The notes: generated by a model not told the origin, from the sequence alone. A DNA stretch of 64,000 nucleotides from Acinetobacter sp. ANC 4173 (GCF_004331255.1 NZ_SJOF01000004.1:1-64000), one strand, 5' to 3'. Counted from the first letter of the stretch, positions 25,526 through 35,665 are shown. Numbers and translations are program-made.

Positions 25526-26425
25526 ATGGATTCAGGATTGATTACCGTTATTTTACCTCTCGCTTTAGCAATCATTATGATGGGCTTAGGTCTTGAGCTC
25601 ACCCCGAAAGATTTCGCACGCGTTACCAAACAACCCAAAGCCGTGATGATTGCTTTATTTACACAATTGATCCTTCTTGTGGGTATTGCATTTTTACTGT
25701 GTAAACTTTTTGCACTTCCACCACTTCTGGCTGTTGGCGTCATGCTTCTTGCAGCTTCACCAGGTGGCACAACTGCCAATTTATATAGTTATCTCTTTAA
25801 AGGCGATATCGCATTAAACATCACCCTTACAGCAATTAACTCCGTGCTTGCAGCAGTAACCCTACCTTTAATTGTCAACTTCTCGATTCAGCATTTTGTT
25901 AATGATGGTCAACAAATCAATTTGCAGCTTGGGAAAATCATTCAGGTCTTTAGTATCATCATTGTGCCTGTTTGTATTGGTATGGCCATTCGTCACTTTG
26001 CCCCAAATTTCACACAGAAAATGCACCGACCTGTTCGCATTTTCTCCGTGGTGTTTCTAATTTTAATTATTGCAGCTGCATTTATTAAAGAAAGAAATAA
26101 TATTGCGCAATATTTCACGCAGGTTGGTGGCGTTACCATTCTATTCTGCATAATTAGCTTAACACTTGGCTATGTATTACCACGACTCATTTCGGTAAAC
26201 AGCGCGCAAGCACGTGCCTGTGCTTTTGAAATTGGAATACACAATGGAACACTTGCCGTCACCATCGCCATGACTGTGATTGGAAATACTACTGTAGCCA
26301 TGCCTGCTGCGGTTTATTCTTTATTTATGTACTTTATCGCTGCGGGATTTGGCCCGTTGTTGAATAAATTAGAAGGAACACCAAAATCTGTTCAGGATGA
26401 CAACCCAATCAACCTAGAATCTTAA
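25526..26425 (+). CDS. Bile acid:sodium symporter (BASS) family transporter
   Basis: A 299-residue inner-membrane protein with nine to ten hydrophobic segments. The motifs LGLELTPKDFARV, LLAASPGGTTANLYSYLFKGD and CAFEIGIHNGTLAVTIAM match the SBF/BASS family, which moves organic anions with sodium. The family's bacterial substrates vary (bile acids, pantoate, keto acids), so no substrate is assigned. A strong terminator follows directly. The preceding 500 bp are non-coding, so it is a single-gene unit. Confidence 0.85.
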   Translation: MDSGLITVILPLALAIIMMGLGLELTPKDFARVTKQPKAVMIALFTQLILLVGIAFLLCKLFALPPLLAVGVMLLAASPGGTTANLYSYLFKGDIALNITLTAINSVLAAVTLPLIVNFSIQHFVNDGQQINLQLGKIIQVFSIIIVPVCIGMAIRHFAPNFTQKMHRPVRIFSVVFLILIIAAAFIKERNNIAQYFTQVGGVTILFCIISLTLGYVLPRLISVNSAQARACAFEIGIHNGTLAVTIAMTVIGNTTVAMPAAVYSLFMYFIAAGFGPLLNKLEGTPKSVQDDNPINLES

Positions 26426-26430
26426 AATAA

Positions 26431-26456
26431 AAAAAGGATGCTTCGGCATCCTTTTT
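26431..26456. terminator. Terminator after the BASS transporter
   Basis: Perfect 11-bp stem AAAAAGGATGC / GCATCCTTTTT with a TTCG tetraloop. Confidence 0.92.
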
Positions 26457-26536
26457 ACAGTTATATGAAAGTGTAGCTGTAAGTGCTGCTCTCAGTTACA
26501 ATGTGCGTTTTAGAAAAGCAAAGTTTGGGTTATTCC

Positions 26537-27439
26537 GTGAAGTGGTTACAAATTCATATTACTGTTGATCAAGTACAAGTCGATTTTACAGAAACCTTAT
26601 TAAGTTCTTTGGGCGCGGTTAGCGTGACTTTGGACGATGCTGAAAATCAAGACTTACTTGAGCCACTTCCAGGTGAAACACCACTTTGGAATAAAGTCAT
26701 TGTGACGGGTATTTATGCGCAAGAAGATAATGAAGAAATTGATGTCGCTGCGTTAGAAACCTTCATTCGCGCACAAATGCCAGATGCTCCTTTGCGTAGT
26801 GAGTACTTAGAAGATCAAGTCTGGGAAAGATCTTGGATGGACTATTACGAACCCATTCAAATCAGTGAAAAATTCTGGATTGTGCCTGAATGGTTAGAGC
26901 CACCAGAAGCGGATGCGGTCAACATTAAACTGGACCCAGGTTTAGCTTTTGGTACAGGCAATCATGCAAGTACCTTCTTATGCTTACAATGGCTTGGCAA
27001 AACTGACCTTAAAGATAAAATCGTGATCGACTACGGATGTGGTTCGGGCATTCTTGGTGTTGCAGCCTTACTTTTAGGTGCGAAAAAAGTCTACGCTACA
27101 GATATTGACCCACAAGCGATATTAGCAACCCAACAAAATGCTGATTTAAATGGTGTGCTTGACAAAATTTTTGTGGGTTTACCTGATGAATTCAATGAAA
27201 CCTTTGGCAGCCAAAAAGCCGATGTATTAGTGGCAAATATTCTAGCGGGCCCATTAATGGCTCTTGCGCCTGAGTTTGCAACTTTAACTAAATGTGAGGC
27301 AGAGTTCGCACTTGCAGGTGTAATTGAAGAGCAAGTTGCTGATGTTTCTAGCATTTACTCAGAATTTTTTGATATATTAGAAGTTGAAACACGTGAAGAA
27401 AACTGGTGCCGTATTTCAGGCAAACGCCACAAATCCTAA
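26537..27439 (+). CDS. prmA: Ribosomal protein L11 methyltransferase
   Basis: A SAM-dependent methyltransferase that trimethylates ribosomal protein L11. The start is placed at the GTG at 26537, giving (M)[18 protein letters not shown] and 300 residues, as in Acinetobacter PrmA. The 18 residues upstream in the same frame do not fit the family. Motif I is [19 protein letters not shown], and the substrate-loop region [20 protein letters not shown] and [14 protein letters not shown] are diagnostic. It is followed 18 bp later by the zinc-ribbon DUF3426 gene, probably in one operon. Confidence 0.95.
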   Translation: MKWLQIHITVDQVQVDFTETLLSSLGAVSVTLDDAENQDLLEPLPGETPLWNKVIVTGIYAQEDNEEIDVAALETFIRAQMPDAPLRSEYLEDQVWERSWMDYYEPIQISEKFWIVPEWLEPPEADAVNIKLDPGLAFGTGNHASTFLCLQWLGKTDLKDKIVIDYGCGSGILGVAALLLGAKKVYATDIDPQAILATQQNADLNGVLDKIFVGLPDEFNETFGSQKADVLVANILAGPLMALAPEFATLTKCEAEFALAGVIEEQVADVSSIYSEFFDILEVETREENWCRISGKRHKS

Positions 27440-27457
27440 CTATCTAATTTAAAAACT

Positions 27458-28339
27458 ATGAGCGAAAAACAAACCAGCTGTCCTGAGTGTCTAACAATTT
27501 ATCGAGTCTCCGTGGCTCAACTGACTGTTGCTCAGGGCATGGTTTGTTGCCCAAAGTGTTCAACTACGTTTAATGCTTTAACACATTTAATCAATCAGCC
27601 CTTTGGTCAGCTTGCAACCTACCCTGCATCGGATGATCATTTTGACTCATCTAATCAAGAGACTGACTTTCGCCATCAAATGTCCAACATTGCTTTTGAA
27701 CATTCTTTGTCGAATCGTCAACAATTACTTGAAATTTTTGATCGAAAAATTGAACACTCCAATATTGACTTAAAAACGTATTTAAACAATCTCAATTATT
27801 TTAGTACTGATCCGATTGGAAACTTCCCTGCACTTAACCTTGCAGAAAAAGATGTAGAGCACAAACCACGTAGCCCTATCTATTATATGATGTGGGGCAT
27901 CATTAATATTGCATTAGTTCTATTATTATTGTTCCAGTTCTTTTGGTTTAACCCGCATTACTTAAAAAGTAGCCCTAAATTAGCCGCGAGCTTTAACCAC
28001 GTTTGCGCTTTGTTCAAATGTAAAATACAACAACAGAACTATACTCTTATTAGTGCCACCAAAGTAAAAGCCAAGCGTATTGAAAAAAACAAAACACTAT
28101 TTACAGGTGAATTAATCAATTATTACGATAAGAGCATTCCTTTACCTATTCTTAAAGTTATTTTACGTGAACAAGGCGTAGAAACTGGTAGCGTCACACT
28201 ACAACCCAAAGAATATTTGGCAGACAATTTGGTTGGTATTGAACGTATCCCTCAAAAAAGACCATTTAAAATCCATTTTGAGCTTCCAGTCGATCGAAAA
28301 AGCTTTGATGACTATAGTTTAGAAATCATTGAACCTTAA
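27458..28339 (+). CDS. Zinc-ribbon/DUF3426 membrane protein
   Basis: A 293-residue protein. The N-terminus is an MJ0042-type zinc ribbon with two CxxC pairs (CPEC at 8-11 and CPKC at about 31-34). A low-complexity linker, one TM segment (MMWGIINIALVLLLLFQFFWF, about 147-167) and a C-terminal extracytoplasmic DUF3426 domain (INYYDKSIPLPILKVILREQG) follow. The function is not known. The gene lies between prmA and fis, a common place for this family in gammaproteobacteria. The cytoplasmic zinc ribbon and periplasmic domain suggest a structural or signalling role across the inner membrane. Confidence 0.85.
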   Translation: MSEKQTSCPECLTIYRVSVAQLTVAQGMVCCPKCSTTFNALTHLINQPFGQLATYPASDDHFDSSNQETDFRHQMSNIAFEHSLSNRQQLLEIFDRKIEHSNIDLKTYLNNLNYFSTDPIGNFPALNLAEKDVEHKPRSPIYYMMWGIINIALVLLLLFQFFWFNPHYLKSSPKLAASFNHVCALFKCKIQQQNYTLISATKVKAKRIEKNKTLFTGELINYYDKSIPLPILKVILREQGVETGSVTLQPKEYLADNLVGIERIPQKRPFKIHFELPVDRKSFDDYSLEIIEP

Positions 28340-28729
28340 AAAATGAAAAAACTACAAAAAAAGTAAAAAAAAAGTAAAAAAAAATGCAGTTTTCTTGCTC
28401 ACTTTTTCTAAGACAATGGTATCATACGCGCCACGAAAGCTTTGTGCTGCAAACTCCTCGCTAATTTTCACAACAACTACTAGTTTTGCCAATGCGCTTT
28501 ATTCCAGATAATGCGTAGGGTATCTATTTTTTGTTTTGATTTGATCAGTAACAAATATTAAACTATTGTTACGTATGTTTTTTGATCAATGCGACTGAAT
28601 TGTGGCAAGCTAAATGTACGAGTTTTAGAACTCCATTTTAGGATCTAAAACGGAGTTCATTTATTTTTTATAGACAACATTAATATATCGCTTTACCCAA
28701 GTGGTATCTGATTTTTCGGATCAATTCGC
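28340..28729. other. Long fis leader, possibly encoding a small RNA
   Basis: 390 bp with no gene. TTGCTC (28395-28400) and TATCAT (28420-28425) make a weak promoter with a 19-bp spacer. At 28628-28658 GAACTCCATTTTAG / CTAAAACGGAGTTC (14 bp, one mismatch, 3-nt loop) is followed by an AT-rich, T-rich tract, resembling a Rho-independent terminator. Together they could bound a transcript of about 230 nt upstream of fis. I do not recognise the RNA. Confidence 0.4.
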
Positions 28730-28999
28730 ATGAATAGCAAATCTCCTATTTTTACTGCACAATCTGATGTTGCTCTACGTATTCACGTAGATCGCGCAGT
28801 TCGCCATTACTTTGCTCAATTGCAAGGCGAGCAACCTTCTCAGGTCTATGACATGGTGCTAGCAGAAATGGAGAAACCTCTTTTATCTGTAGTTCTTGAG
28901 TATACGCGTGGTAATCAAACACGTGCTGCCGAGATTCTTGGACTGAACCGTGGCACTTTACGTAAAAAGTTGAAAGCTCACGGTTTAATGAGTGAATAA
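28730..28999 (+). CDS. fis: DNA-binding protein Fis
   Basis: An 89-residue nucleoid protein. The C-terminal helix-turn-helix [21 protein letters not shown] is almost identical to the Fis consensus. The N-terminal part (about 1-40) is shorter than or different from that of E. coli Fis, as is usual outside enterobacteria. It bends DNA and adjusts transcription of rRNA and many other promoters with growth phase. There is no dusB upstream; instead a 390-bp leader separates it from the DUF3426 gene. A strong terminator follows. Confidence 0.95.
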   Translation: MNSKSPIFTAQSDVALRIHVDRAVRHYFAQLQGEQPSQVYDMVLAEMEKPLLSVVLEYTRGNQTRAAEILGLNRGTLRKKLKAHGLMSE

Positions 29000-29004
29000 A
29001 TGAT

Positions 29005-29037
29005 AAAATGCTTGCGGCTTCCGCAGGCATTTTTTTT
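29005..29037 (+). terminator. Terminator after fis
   Basis: AAAATGC-T-TGCGG / CCGCA-G-GCATTTT with a CTT loop, followed by a run of eight T. Confidence 0.9.
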
Positions 29038-29090
29038 ACCTGCTATTTTTAGCTTTTTTGTTTTAATCCTTGATAACTGTGACGAAGATC

Positions 29091-30665
29091 ATGACCATTA
29101 AACGCGCATTAATCTCTGTTTCCGATAAAACTGGTATTGTTGAGTTCGCTCAAAACCTTTCTGCTCTAGGGGTAGAAATTTTATCAACTGGCGGTACATA
29201 TAAGTTGCTTAAAGACAACAACATCGCAGTTGTAGAAGTTTCAGAGCACACAGGTTTCCCAGAAATGATGGATGGTCGTGTAAAAACTTTACACCCAAAA
29301 ATTCATGGCGGTATTTTGGCTCGTCGTGGTTTAGACGAAGCAGTAATGGCTGAACACAACATCGATGCAATTGACTTGGTGGTTGTGAACCTTTATCCGT
29401 TCGCTGCAACAGTCGCTAAACCAAACTGTTCACTTGCAGATGCGATTGAAAATATCGACATCGGTGGCCCAACAATGGTTCGTGCTGCTGCGAAAAACCA
29501 CGCCTCTGTAGGTATTGTGGTAAATGCTACAGACTATGACACTGTTGTTGCTGAACTGAAAGCAAATGGCGCTTTGTCTTATGAAACTCGTTTTGACTTA
29601 GCCGTTAAAGCATTTGAACATACAGCACAATATGACGGCATGATTGCTTCTTACTTAGGCGCGCGCGTAGGTAAAGAAGAAGGTCAAGCTGACAAGTTTG
29701 CACGTACTTTCAATACTCAATTGAACAAAGTGCAAGATTTACGCTACGGTGAAAACCCGCATCAATCAGCTGCTTTCTATGTAGAATCAACAGCGACTGA
29801 AGCTTCTGTTTCAACTGCTAAACAATTACAAGGTAAAGAATTATCTTATAACAACATCGCAGATACAGATGCCGCACTTGAATGTGTGAAATCATTTGCA
29901 AAACCTGCTTGCGTCATCGTTAAACACGCGAATCCATGTGGCGTTGCAGTGTCTTTAGATGGCATTCAAGCAGCTTACGATCTTGCGTATGCAACAGATC
30001 CAGAATCAGCGTTTGGTGGCATCATTGCATTCAACCGTGAATTAGACGTTGCAACAGCACAAGCGATTGTTGACCGTCAATTCGTGGAAGTGATCATTGC
30101 ACCAAGCATCGCTGAAGGCGTCCTTGAAGTCACTGGCGCGAAGAAAAATGTTCGTGTACTCGTTTGTGGTGAATTACCAGTGATTGATGCACGCCAAGCT
30201 CAACTTGACTACAAACGTGTGAATGGCGGTTTATTGGTTCAAGACCAAGACTTAGGCATGATCACTAAAGATGACCTAAAAGTCGTAACTAAACGTGCCC
30301 CTACTGAACAAGAAATTGACGACATGATTTTTGCATGGAAAGTTGCAAAATATGTGAAGTCGAATGCCATTGTTTATGCGAAAAACCGCCAAACAATTGG
30401 TGTGGGCGCAGGTCAAATGAGTCGCGTCAACTCAGCACGTATTGCAGCAATTAAAGCTGAACATGCAGGCTTAGTGGTTGAAGGTGCTGTAATGGCGTCT
30501 GATGCATTCTTCCCATTCCGTGATGGCATTGATAATGCAGCGAAAGCAGGCATTAAGTGCATTATTCAACCAGGTGGTTCTATGCGTGATGAAGAAACCA
30601 TTGCAGCAGCTGATGAAGCTGGTATTGCTATGGTGTTCACAGGAATGCGTCATTTCCGTCACTAA
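29091..30665 (+). CDS. purH: Bifunctional IMP cyclohydrolase / AICAR formyltransferase
   Basis: A 524-residue enzyme catalysing the last two steps of de novo IMP synthesis. The ATG at 29091 gives [20 protein letters not shown], the usual start; an upstream TTG at 29070 would add seven unsupported residues. The MGS-like cyclohydrolase domain is about 1-200 ([29 protein letters not shown]). The AICAR transformylase domain follows, with [13 protein letters not shown] carrying the catalytic Lys-His and [19 protein letters not shown] sequence reading [15 protein letters not shown]. It is grouped with purD downstream, the two being separated by a hairpin. Confidence 0.97.
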   Translation: MTIKRALISVSDKTGIVEFAQNLSALGVEILSTGGTYKLLKDNNIAVVEVSEHTGFPEMMDGRVKTLHPKIHGGILARRGLDEAVMAEHNIDAIDLVVVNLYPFAATVAKPNCSLADAIENIDIGGPTMVRAAAKNHASVGIVVNATDYDTVVAELKANGALSYETRFDLAVKAFEHTAQYDGMIASYLGARVGKEEGQADKFARTFNTQLNKVQDLRYGENPHQSAAFYVESTATEASVSTAKQLQGKELSYNNIADTDAALECVKSFAKPACVIVKHANPCGVAVSLDGIQAAYDLAYATDPESAFGGIIAFNRELDVATAQAIVDRQFVEVIIAPSIAEGVLEVTGAKKNVRVLVCGELPVIDARQAQLDYKRVNGGLLVQDQDLGMITKDDLKVVTKRAPTEQEIDDMIFAWKVAKYVKSNAIVYAKNRQTIGVGAGQMSRVNSARIAAIKAEHAGLVVEGAVMASDAFFPFRDGIDNAAKAGIKCIIQPGGSMRDEETIAAADEAGIAMVFTGMRHFRH

Positions 30666-30728
30666 TTTCGGATTTCGACTGTAATGACTTTGTCATTCGT
30701 ATTAATTAAAACAGATTTCTAAATCTTG

Positions 30729-30764
30729 CATAAAGTCTTCGGCGTTTCAGCGGAAGACTTTATG
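30729..30764. terminator. Perfect 12-bp hairpin between purH and purD
   Basis: CATAAAGTCTTC / GAAGACTTTATG with a 12-nt loop, lacking a strong T-tract (TCATTTT follows). It may be a weak terminator or an mRNA processing or stability element that separates purH and purD expression. Confidence 0.55.
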
Positions 30765-30792
30765 TCATTTTCGATTCATGGAGTATGAACCG

Positions 30793-32076
30793 ATGAATAT
30801 TTTAGTTTTGGGTAGTGGCGGTCGTGAACATGCATTGTCATGGAAAATCGCTCAAGATGAAAAAGTAGCTAAGGTATTTGTTGCACCTGGTAATGCAGGA
30901 ACTGCAACTGAAGATAAATGTGAAAACATTGCATTAGACATTCAAAATAATCCTGCAATTATTGAATTTGCTCAAAATAATGCGGTTGATTTAATTGTGG
31001 TCGGCCCAGAAGCTCCACTTGTAAATGGTGTAGTTGATGCATGTCGTGAAGCAGGTCTTAAAATTTGGGGACCTACTCAATTTGCTGCACAGCTAGAAGG
31101 CTCAAAAGCTTTCGCGAAACACTTCTTAAAACGCCATAATATTCCAACTGCGTTTTATGATGTGTTCACAGAAGTCGATGCAGCAAAAGCTTATGTAACA
31201 GAACATGGTGCTCCTATCGTAATTAAGGCCGATGGTCTTGCTGCGGGTAAAGGCGTAATTGTTGCAATGACCAACGATGAAGCGTTTGCAGCGATTGATG
31301 ACATGTTAGCTGGAAACAAATTTGGTGATGCCGGTTCTCGTGTTGTCGTTGAACAATTCCTTGCAGGTGAAGAAGCCTCTTTCATTTGTATGATCGATGG
31401 TGACAACATCCTGCCAATGGCAACTTCACAAGATCACAAGCGTATCTTTGAAGGTGACCAAGGTCCAAATACGGGTGGTATGGGTGCATACTCACCTGCT
31501 CCAGTGGTTACCCCTGAAGTCTTTGATCGCGTCATGGCTGAAATTATGCGTCCAACTGTGGAAGGCATGAAAAAAGATGGTCATGTTTACACTGGCTTCT
31601 TATATGCAGGTCTCATGATTGATGAACAAGGTTCACCTCGTGTAATCGAATTTAACTGTCGTTTTGGTGACCCTGAAACACAACCGATTATGATGCGTTT
31701 AAAATCTTCACTGGTCGATTTGGTTGAAGCTGGTATTGCAGGTAATCTTCCAGCAGAAGCTGAATGGGATGAACGCAAATCAATTGGTATCGTTCTTGCC
31801 GCTGAAGGCTACCCAGAAACCGTTCGTAAAGGTGATGTGATTTCTGGTCTTGGTCAATCCCCTGAGAACACCAAAATCTTCCATGCAGGCACAGCAATGA
31901 GCGCTGACGGTCACATCTTGACTGCGGGTGGCCGTGTTCTATGTGTCACAGCGCTTGGTGATACTGTACTTGAAGCGCAAATCAATGCTTTAGAAGTTTG
32001 TGGTCAGGTTACATTTACTGGTATGCAATATCGTACAGATATTGGTTATCGCGCTATTGCACGTGAAAATGCATAA
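30793..32076 (+). CDS. purD: Phosphoribosylamine-glycine ligase
   Basis: A 427-residue ATP-grasp enzyme making glycinamide ribonucleotide from phosphoribosylamine, glycine and ATP. The ATG at 30793 is chosen because GGAG lies 9 bp upstream and the product then starts MNILVLGSGGREHALSWKI, as in the family; five extra residues upstream in frame are unlikely. Motifs include VVGPEAPLVNGVVD, PIVIKADGLAAGKGVIVA and VIEFNCRFGDPETQ (metal-binding). It follows purH, and a terminator closes the unit. Confidence 0.97.
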   Translation: MNILVLGSGGREHALSWKIAQDEKVAKVFVAPGNAGTATEDKCENIALDIQNNPAIIEFAQNNAVDLIVVGPEAPLVNGVVDACREAGLKIWGPTQFAAQLEGSKAFAKHFLKRHNIPTAFYDVFTEVDAAKAYVTEHGAPIVIKADGLAAGKGVIVAMTNDEAFAAIDDMLAGNKFGDAGSRVVVEQFLAGEEASFICMIDGDNILPMATSQDHKRIFEGDQGPNTGGMGAYSPAPVVTPEVFDRVMAEIMRPTVEGMKKDGHVYTGFLYAGLMIDEQGSPRVIEFNCRFGDPETQPIMMRLKSSLVDLVEAGIAGNLPAEAEWDERKSIGIVLAAEGYPETVRKGDVISGLGQSPENTKIFHAGTAMSADGHILTAGGRVLCVTALGDTVLEAQINALEVCGQVTFTGMQYRTDIGYRAIARENA

Positions 32077-32097
32077 CTCGCATTGATACGGTAGTAG

Positions 32098-32125
32098 AAA
32101 AACCCGCTAATTTTGCGGGTTTTTT
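32098..32125 (+). terminator. Terminator after purD
   Basis: AAAAACCCGC / GCGGGTTTTT, perfect 10-bp stem, 7-nt loop, T-tract. Confidence 0.9.
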
Positions 32126-32960
32126 AATTTTATCATTACCCAGAAAGGCTGCAACTCAAGCAAAAGCTTCATACTTCATGCAGCAAGTTTCTCTCTTTTT
32201 TAACACCTAGCTCAGAGGATCGTGGTATTGATTACAAACTTGAAACCTTGATTTTAAGCTCCCGTGATGACCTTCCAAACCTATTTTTGCAAACGCGACT
32301 GAAATATAGCTTTAGATTTCTTACATCAAGCAATTCATGACCTTAGCTAAACGCCACAAACTCAATTTTAGTTTTGCATATAAAAAACTAACTTACGCAG
32401 ACTCATCACAAATATTCTAAGCATTCATTTAAATGCATGAAAAAATTAATAATTTCATATTGTTAAAACACTTAAACATATTCAATTTTCATTAATTATT
32501 CATTTTTAGCATGTCTATTGGATAAAATCTTATAAAGCATAATATTTCAGCACAATTAACAAATTCAACAGATTAATTTAAAATAATATATTGTTTTTAT
32601 TGTTATTTTATTTAAAACCTACATTTTCTTTTGCGACTAAATAGATAAACATTGCATTCTTATTCACTATATTGAATATAGTTTTATTGTTATCATAGCC
32701 TAACTTTTTAAGACTTCAAAAGCTGTTTCAACAGTAATACGATGTGATTTCAATATCATAACGTGAAATTTTGAATTTCTTAATGCGAAATTATTTTGGT
32801 CTTGTTGGGATGACGCGAACTTTTAGCTCGGTATATAGCTAGAAATCGCAAAGTACCGAATTTTTATCAGACAACTTCATTCATCGTGAGCATCGGATAT
32901 TTATTTAGCATGTCTTTATAATGTGAAACGATGAAATGATGTCTGTACTAGGAAATATTC
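32126..32960. other. Long AT-rich intergenic region, no gene seen
   Basis: About 835 bp between purD and metQ, very AT-rich especially at 32440-32720. No frame with a plausible protein and no tRNA or known RNA motif was seen. I looked for a SAM-type aptamer before metQ and found none. It contains the metQ promoter, not pinned down. Confidence 0.4.
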
Positions 32961-33836
32961 ATGAAAAAGCTATTTAGCGTTTTATTGAGTGCATCTGTGT
33001 TAACACTCAGTGCCTGCAGCAAACAGGAAGCTCCTGCTACTGAAACCAAAACTGATGCAGCAACAACTACCGAACAAACCGTAGTCATGGCTTCGACGGG
33101 TTCTGACGCTGATATTTGGCGTTTCATTGCGACTCTTCCTGAAACGAAACAAGCAGGCATTAAGCTTGAAGTGAAGAACTTTACTGACTACGTTGCAATG
33201 AACACTGCTGTAGCCAATAAAGAAATCGACATCAACGCATTCCAATCGTATGCTTACCTTGTTGCATTCAATGCCAACAATAAAGATAAGATTGCGCCAG
33301 TGTCTACGACTTACCTTGAACCAATGGGTATTTACTCAAGCAAAGTGAAAAAGCTTGATGAATTCCAAAATGGTGCAACCATTGCCATTCCTAATGATGG
33401 TGCTAACGAATCACGCGCATTGTTATTGCTTCAATCTGCTGGCTTAGTAAAATTAAAAGCTGGTTTTGATGATGTAAAAGGTACACCTGCTGACATCGTT
33501 GAAAACAATAAGAAAATCGTCATCAAACCAATCCAAATGGCAACTGCTGTTCGTGTTAAAGATGAAGTAGATGCAATTGTTTTGGGTAACACATTGGCTA
33601 TGGAAGGTGGATTAAACGTATTGAAAGATGCGGTTTTCTACGAACCTGTTGACCAAAGCACTAAAATGAATGTAAACATTTTAGCCGTAGCTGAATCACG
33701 TAAAGATGACCCTGTATTGAAAAAAGTAGGCGAGCTTTACCACACCAAAGCGGTAGAACAATATGTTCAAGAACACTTTGGCGGGACTAAAATTGATGTA
33801 AACAAACCTGTTAGCTATCTTACCGAAAGCAAATAG
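32961..33836 (+). CDS. metQ: D-/L-methionine ABC transporter substrate-binding lipoprotein
   Basis: A 291-residue NlpA/MetQ-family lipoprotein. The signal peptide ends in the lipobox LSACS (Cys about residue 19). The mature part shows the family pattern: VKNFTDYVAMNTAVANKEIDINAFQSYAYL, and IPNDGANESRALLLLQSAGL for ligand binding. It binds methionine in the periplasm and delivers it to MetNI, encoded downstream. Here metQ comes first in the cluster, whereas in E. coli the order is metNIQ. A strong hairpin separates it from metN. Confidence 0.92.
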   Translation: MKKLFSVLLSASVLTLSACSKQEAPATETKTDAATTTEQTVVMASTGSDADIWRFIATLPETKQAGIKLEVKNFTDYVAMNTAVANKEIDINAFQSYAYLVAFNANNKDKIAPVSTTYLEPMGIYSSKVKKLDEFQNGATIAIPNDGANESRALLLLQSAGLVKLKAGFDDVKGTPADIVENNKKIVIKPIQMATAVRVKDEVDAIVLGNTLAMEGGLNVLKDAVFYEPVDQSTKMNVNILAVAESRKDDPVLKKVGELYHTKAVEQYVQEHFGGTKIDVNKPVSYLTESK

Positions 33837-33854
33837 TAATATAATGCTGCAAAC

Positions 33855-33886
33855 AAAACAGGCAAAGTGACTTTGCCTGTTTTTTC
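33855..33886 (+). terminator. Strong terminator between metQ and metN
   Basis: AAAACAGGCAAAG / CTTTGCCTGTTTT, a perfect 13-bp stem with a TGA loop, followed by a T-tract. It lies 19 bp after the metQ stop and 23 bp before the metN start. No good promoter fits in between, so metNI probably depends on read-through. Confidence 0.88.
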
Positions 33887-33908
33887 ATTTTGTACAGTTC
33901 TTGACGCT

Positions 33909-34934
33909 ATGATTGAATTTAAAGACATCTCAAAACACTACGAGCTCAAAGGTCAAACCATACGTGCTCTGGATAACATTAACCTGACTATTCCAGATAG
34001 CAGTATTTTCGGCATTATTGGCTACAGTGGTGCAGGTAAAAGTACCTTAATCCGTCTGATTAATTTGCTTGAACGTCCTACGCAAGGTCAGGTCATTATT
34101 CGTGACACCGACTTTACAGCATTGGATGCACGTTCATTACGTCAAGAACGTGCAAATATCGGCATGATTTTCCAGCACTTCAATTTACTGCAAACCAAAA
34201 CAGTTGCAGCTAACATTGAAATGCCACTTAAACTTTTAGGCTTTTCCAAAGCGGAAAGAGAAAAGCGCCTAAATGAACTCCTTGACTTCATCGATCTCAA
34301 GCATAAAAAAGATGCTTATCCCGATGAACTATCAGGGGGTCAAAAGCAACGTGTTGGTATTGCACGTGCATTGGCAAATCATCCCAAAATCTTACTTTGT
34401 GATGAGGCAACTTCCGCACTTGATCCTCAAACCACAAAATCCGTTTTGGCATTGTTAAAGAAGATTAATCAGGAACAAGGCATTACCATTGTAATGGTGA
34501 CGCATGAAATGGACGTGATTGAATCTGTTTGTGACTATGTGGCCGTGATGGAACAAGGCAAAGTGATTGAAACAGGACCCACCCTTGAAATTTTCAGTCA
34601 GCCGCAGCATCCAACGACCAAAAACTTCATTCAAACTGTTTTACAGCAGCAATTGCCGATCAACATTCTTAATAATTTAGAGAATCAAAATCAGCACAGT
34701 ATTTATAGTTTGCAATTCTTAGGCACTTCCGCGCAAGAAACTGTGGTTCAAGCTGCAATTAAAAAATTTGATATTAGTTTGAATATTTTATTTGCCAACA
34801 TGACTGAAATTAATGGCTCAGTGATTGGGCAGATGTTTATTCAGCTATTGGGTGATCCAGACATCATTCAAGATACAATTGCATTCTTTGAACAACATGG
34901 TGTGAAAGTTGAACAATCTGGAGTCTGCGAATGA
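33909..34934 (+). CDS. metN: Methionine ABC transporter ATP-binding protein
   Basis: A 341-residue ATPase of the methionine importer. The ATG at 33909 gives MIEFKDISKHYELKGQ; residues encoded further upstream in frame fall inside the terminator and are rejected. Walker A is GYSGAGKST, the signature LSGGQKQR, Walker B ILLCDEATSALDP, and the switch His is in VTHEMDV. The C-terminal about 100 residues form the ACT-like NIL domain (HSIYSLQFLG, LNILFANMTEINGSVIG) that binds methionine and inhibits transport when the cell is replete. It overlaps metI by 4 bp. Confidence 0.95.
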   Translation: MIEFKDISKHYELKGQTIRALDNINLTIPDSSIFGIIGYSGAGKSTLIRLINLLERPTQGQVIIRDTDFTALDARSLRQERANIGMIFQHFNLLQTKTVAANIEMPLKLLGFSKAEREKRLNELLDFIDLKHKKDAYPDELSGGQKQRVGIARALANHPKILLCDEATSALDPQTTKSVLALLKKINQEQGITIVMVTHEMDVIESVCDYVAVMEQGKVIETGPTLEIFSQPQHPTTKNFIQTVLQQQLPINILNNLENQNQHSIYSLQFLGTSAQETVVQAAIKKFDISLNILFANMTEINGSVIGQMFIQLLGDPDIIQDTIAFFEQHGVKVEQSGVCE

Positions 34935-35626
34935 GAGATTTAATCGTACAATGGCTTACAGACCTTACGGCACCATTTTGGCATAGTTCACTGAGTATTG
35001 ACCAATTTGTCACTGCCCTGCAGGAAACGTTTCACATGGTGTTTTTTGCCATGCTGTTTGGTTCTATTTGGGGCTTTATTCAAGCCATTGCCCTATTGGT
35101 GACGCGTCCAAATGGTATTTTACCAAATCGTGTGGTTTATCATGTATTAAACCCGATTGTGAATGCCTTACGTTCATTACCATTTATTATTTTACTGATT
35201 GCAGTCATTCCACTAACGAAAGTACTTGTGGGGACTTCTATTGGTACGTGGGCAGCCATTGTTCCTCTCACCATTTATGTGGGACCTTATATTGGTCGTC
35301 TGATTGAAACTTCACTCTTAGAAGTCAATGAAGGGATCATTGAATCTGCCCAAGCGATGGGTGCTAGCCCTTGGCAAATCATTTTCAAATTTATTGTGCC
35401 TGAAGCGCGTAGTTCGCTTATTTTAAGCTTAACGACTGCAACTATTAGCCTCATCGGTGCGACAGCCATGGCGGGTGCTGTAGGTGCAGGCGGTATTGGT
35501 GATCTCGCAATCTCATACGGCTATCAACGTTTTGACACCAGTGTAGTCATTCTCACCGTAATTGTTCTACTGATCTTAGTACAGTTAGTACAAAGCTTTG
35601 GTGACTGGTTGTCTCGTTTAAGATAA
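34931..35626 (+). CDS. metI: Methionine ABC transporter permease
   Basis: A 231-residue inner-membrane permease with five TM segments, the standard MetI size. The EAA loop reads ESAQAMGASPWQIIFKFIVPEA, here visible as QAMGASPWQIIFKFIVPEA, and the C-terminal AGAVGAGGIGDLAISYGYQRF is family-typical. The start ATG overlaps the metN stop (ATGA), implying coupled translation. Confidence 0.95.
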   Translation: MRDLIVQWLTDLTAPFWHSSLSIDQFVTALQETFHMVFFAMLFGSIWGFIQAIALLVTRPNGILPNRVVYHVLNPIVNALRSLPFIILLIAVIPLTKVLVGTSIGTWAAIVPLTIYVGPYIGRLIETSLLEVNEGIIESAQAMGASPWQIIFKFIVPEARSSLILSLTTATISLIGATAMAGAVGAGGIGDLAISYGYQRFDTSVVILTVIVLLILVQLVQSFGDWLSRLR

Positions 35627-35638
35627 AACAGATCTTTT

Positions 35639-35665
35639 AAAGCTCCCTAAATGGGAGCTTTTTTT
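35639..35665 (+). terminator. Terminator after metI
   Basis: AAAGCTCCC / GGGAGCTTT, perfect 9-bp stem, 5-nt loop, long T-tract. Confidence 0.9.

Noticed and set aside
32126..32960. A SAM-type riboswitch or hidden gene before metQ
   Set aside because: No conserved aptamer core and no frame with protein-like content was found in this AT-rich stretch.
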